This document shows, piece after piece, positions 60,889 to 64,000 of a stretch of DNA of 64,000 nt (position 1 is the stretch's first letter; each line of letters begins with the position of its first letter). A program made the position numbers and the translations under genes. Below the pieces are notes generated by a model, which saw only the letters and a list, made by a program, of their open reading frames with translations, made no database searches and was not told the DNA's origin. Source of the stretch: Pelagophyceae sp. CCMP2097 (taxonomy: Eukaryota > Sar > Pelagophyceae); assembly GCA_026770575.1 (NCBI GenBank), contig MU657206.1, forward strand, positions 109,946 through 173,945, written 5' to 3'.

Positions 60889-62693
60889 CTGCCAAGGATC
60901 CGTTCGACTGTGGAACAGCGTGGCCACCGCGCGTAGTCATCATCCGTCATCATGCGCCGACGAGGCCCCTTTCTCGTTCCAAGGACGTTCGGGAATCGAG
61001 GGACTTGCTCGCCGGCCCAAACCGTGCCCGCCACGCACCAAAGCTCGCGCGCTTGGCCATTTCGTTGTCGATCGTCGCCTGCCGTGCGCCGCGCCGCGCG
61101 CCCGCGATCTTCTCGCCCGCGCGGAGTGGGGCGACAAAGTCGCCGCCGCCGGGGCCGCCCTCCCCAGAGCCGCCTGCGCCGCCCTTCCGACAAGGGAGTT
61201 CCTCGTCTCGGCAGGAGCACCTCTTGAAAGGAAGGGACCAAAGGTTCTTCAAAGATCGGTCAGCTTCCGTCTCGAGCCCGGAAACGGACGCCGGTGGAGG
61301 ACGCTTGCCGCGGAACTCGGAGCCCGGGCGGTGGAGCGCCGCGGCCCGCGCCGAGAGCCCGAGCGTGATGCGCGATGCGCGCGCCGCCTTTTTCCGGAAG
61401 AGATCGCCTGGCGCGGGCCGCCTCACGAGACGACGGGGTGGGCCCAGAGGTGCACGCATGATTCGAGCGCGCGGTTCGAGCCACGGGACCACGTGTGTTC
61501 GCAAGACTTGCAGCCCGAAACAGGCTGTGGGCTCCGACGCCGTCTGAGGAGGAGCCGCGGCCGCCGGACGCACCGACGAGCTCAATGGCGTCCTACAGAG
61601 GCGGCGCGTGACGACTCGGAGACCATTCGGAGGACCTCTCGCTACTGTGCGGCTTCTCAGTGCCGTGGTACTTCTCGACCCTCCCCCAGACGAGGGAGAG
61701 TTCGTACCGGCGCCCATTGATCCAGCGCGAGGCACCGGAGCGCGTCGTCCATCGCCTATCGAAAGAGGCGGGGTCCGACCGCGGCAGCGGCAACAGGGTT
61801 CCTTGGTCGTTGTTCCGAATGTGCTGCTCGAGAACCCCCCATAGTAAGAAGTCTCTCGCGGATCCACGCGGCCGACCGGTGCGCCGCCTCCTCACCTCTT
61901 CGCGCGCGTCCGCGGCACGGTGCGCGCCGGCGCGCATGGCGTAGGCGTCGCGCGCGAGCGCCTCGCGCGACCAATGCGAGACGCCGTTCGTCGAGCAATA
62001 GCCGAGCGCCGCCGTCGCGGCCGCGACGAGGTCGCCGCCGGCGCGGCCGTGGAGCAGCGCCAGCCTACGCGGCCGCGGCGATCAACTCGCACGCCCGGCG
62101 GGACACGCCAGGGGGCCGCTCGAGGAGCGAGGGCCCAACCCGTCCTCTTCATTTTCTGGAACGTCGATGCCCCCGCGCGAAGCTCCCGGGATCAAGCCTA
62201 TCCACGACACCTCGACGACGCTGGTTCGCACCGCGCCGCGACGTCGCGGAGCGCATCGCTCCGAGCGGCGAGCTGCGAGCCGACGAGGCTCCGCGGGCGG
62301 CGGCGCGCATCGACGAGCGCCGGGGCCGCCAGCAGGAGGAACCCGTCGATGCGCCCCAGCGCCTCCGTGCAGAGGGAACGGATGCCGGCGGTGGCGTCGT
62401 CGGGAGCCGCCTCCGCGCCGGGGGGCGCGACTACGTCGAGACGCCGCGAGGCCTCGTCGCGGCTGTGCGGCCATCGCGTCAGGTGCTGGTTGGTCGTCGT
62501 GCGCACAAACGCCTCGACGAGCTTCGACGAGGCGGTTGGCACAACTCTCCGGACGCTCAATCGAGAGAGGAGACGCGCCTGTCGCGGGCTTCCTTGAGCG
62601 CGATGCGCAGCGAATCGATCATGTCGATGACGCCGTCGGGGGCGCCTACGGTCGCCCCGGTGGCCGGGCGAAGTACGATGTCGGGGGTGGCCC
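60889..62693 (-). other. unresolved multi-exon coding region
   Basis: Several minus-strand stretches look coding but cannot be joined with confidence: about 60960-61190 (DFVAPLRAGEKIAGARRGAR), about 62220-62540 (VEAFVRTTTNQHLTRWPHSR, EALGRIDGFLLLAAPALVDA) and about 62595-62690 (TPDIVLRPATGATVGAPDGV, MIDSLRIALKEARD). The last two could belong to one gene. 61200-62200 shows no clear exon. Confidence 0.3.
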
Positions 62694-63290
62694 TCAAGCG
62701 CGCGTCCATCCGAAACTCGCACCGTCGTCGTCGTCGTCGTAGCCGGTGCCAAAGGGCTCCGCTTCCGTGTAGACGGACGGGGGCGCGCGGTCGGCGCTGC
62801 GGCGGCCGCCGGCGTAGCGCGTCTCCGGGCCGACGGCGTCGGTCGCCGACTGCCGTCGTTCGACGACGGGGCCGAGCGGCGCCGACGCCGCGCCGCCGGG
62901 GATGCGGCGCGCCGGATCGCGGCGTTTTGCCTCCGTCGCTTGCCGGCGCCGTTCCTGCGGAAGCGTCGCCGTCGATGTTGGAAGCGACGACGGAAGAGAT
63001 CTTTCGCGGACGCGCCTCGGCCAACGCCGCTTTCTCAAAGAGGAAGCCGCGCTTAAACGCCGGCTCTGCCCTACGTGACCACGCGGTACTGACGGGGCTA
63101 CGGGGGCGACCTTTGGTGCGGTCGTGCATTTTAGAGTGGCGCTGGGAGCGACGTCTTCGTCGAAACGTCGCGTGGCGCCTCGGCAGTCTCGTACCTGTGT
63201 ACCATTCGTCGCCGCATTCGAAGACGGGCTCGCCGGTGTTCCACCACTGGCCTCCATCGAGACCGCACTTCAAAGGCCCCAGAGGTGTGC
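62694..63290 (-). CDS. 3' exons of an unrecognised protein
   Basis: An exon ending at 63203 (about 63290-63203; KCGLDGGQWWNTGEPVFECG) joins in phase 2 to 63070.. (AEPAFKRGFLFEKAALAEAR). It then probably splices again to a terminal segment (RRDPARRIPGGAASAPLGPV, ERRQSATDAVGPETRYAGGR, YTEAEPFGTGYDDDDDGASF) ending TGA at 62694. The acidic, Tyr-containing terminus and ordered first exon argue for a real gene; the exact last intron is a guess. Upstream exons would lie in 63290-64000, where the minus strand has further open frames including an ATG at 63938 (MSESTPPPPGPTRNASQSDA). No family recognised. Confidence 0.4.
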
Positions 63291-64000
63291 ACGCGTCGAA
63301 AGCATTCCAACGAGCTTCACGTACTTGGGTCGGACTTGCGGCGGCCGCTGCGGCGCCTCGACGCCGGCCGGCGCTGGCGGGGTCTATTCGAACCGCGGTT
63401 TCAAGACGTTTGTGCGAATCTGACACGAGGTGTCGACGCTGCGTCGCTTCGCACCTCGATCGGCGCCTCGATGCCCAGCGCCTCTGCGGCGTCCAGCTGC
63501 TCGAGCTCGCGCACGGCCGCGTCGCGTATGATTCGCACGTCAGCCCGCGGCGCGTCGCCTGCGGGCCGCTCTCGCGCGCGCGCCGTCGGGGCCGACTCGG
63601 CGTCAGCCGCGCCTCCCGGCGGGACCGCAGAGTGGCCACGTCCGAGCGCGTACCAGAATCGCGGACGACGGCGTCGAAGTCATCGCGCGCGCCGTCGCGT
63701 TTGCCTCGAGCAGCACATCCGATGGCGACGAGCGGTCGGCCGGCCGCGTCAGCGCGGGCGCTCGCGTGACTCTCCAACGGCGAGGCTGCGCACCGAGCAG
63801 CGCGCGCGCGAGGCCTCGGCGGAACCGCGCCTGTTTGGACCTTTTTCTTTCAAAGAGAACGACTGCCACGATAGGCGAAGCGTCGGATTGCGACGCGTTC
63901 CGCGTGGGCCCCGGGGGCGGTGGCGTACTTTCGGACATGCGGCGTCGATGCCGAGCGCGACGTCGCAGGCGGCCTCGGCCTGTTTCGCGAGGCGCGCGTC

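Noticed and set aside
1..64000. Bacterial operons, ribosome binding sites, CRISPR arrays, insertion sequences, tRNA or rRNA genes
   Set aside because: None seen. Introns in nearly all genes and the protein set rule out a prokaryotic source; no cloverleaf, rRNA or transposase signature was recognised by eye, though a tRNA scan would be needed to exclude small RNA genes.

Overview
This window reads as nuclear DNA of a compact, very GC-rich eukaryote, not a prokaryote. Nearly every recognisable protein is broken by short introns (about 41-200 bp, many 46-70 bp) whose exons join in frame at GT-AG or, unusually often, GC-AG borders. Several products have a secretory signal peptide, and at least one (the peroxiredoxin-like gene) follows it with an Ala-Ala-Phe-Phe motif resembling the signal/transit junction of plastid proteins in stramenopile algae. 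With a plastid-type ferredoxin, a plastid-type GDT1 transporter and a twin-arginine lumen-type protein, the best guess is a stramenopile alga with a secondary plastid, for example a pelagophyte. That assignment is inference. I modelled genes by hand by matching exon phases and family signatures; where no exon boundary could be decided, the entry says so.

Layout. 0.7-10 kb: lysine-methyltransferase-like gene (+), small conserved exon (-), CacyBP/SIP (+), cysteine-less peroxiredoxin-like plastid protein (-), five-exon membrane protein (-) divergent from ETF-beta (+), alpha/beta hydrolase (-). 11-21.7 kb: LETM1-like gene (-) divergent from a GT34-GT61-like glycosyltransferase (+), BTB-kelch (-) divergent from an armadillo-type protein (+), PP2C phosphatase (-). 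23-33 kb: PH-ankyrin-WW protein (+), GDT1 transporter (+), coiled-coil protein (-) divergent from a Pro-rich protein (+), C2-EF-hand protein with a Pro-Arg-Gly repeat (-). 33.7-41.3 kb: 13-exon unknown gene carrying an exact 196-bp tandem duplication (+), CAF-1-like gene (+), two small genes, CDC50 flippase subunit (-). 41.5-50 kb: lumen-type protein (+), CRIPT with a probable WW extension (-), NOG1 GTPase (+), RING-PHD protein (-), endonuclease/exonuclease/phosphatase (-) divergent from ferredoxin (+). 51-58.4 kb: GT31-like/sulfotransferase fusion (-), ribosomal protein eS29/uS14 (-), two small secreted paralogues (+) flanking a decayed copy of the ferredoxin tail, MDP-1 phosphatase (+). 58.4-64 kb: cupin/JmjC-like and doublecortin-like exons and unresolved multi-exon genes (-).

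Genes are packed in alternating orientation, with divergent starts often only 145-260 bp apart and convergent ends as close as 41-48 bp. There is no operon logic; functions are housekeeping (ribosome, ribosome biogenesis, chromatin, flippase, ETF), Golgi glycan synthesis, plastid redox and signalling. The most interesting signals are the frequent GC-AG introns, a perfect 196-bp exon duplication that would restore the reading frame if spliced as a newborn GC-AG intron, and several unusual fusions (GT31-sulfotransferase, GT34-GT61, CRIPT-WW).
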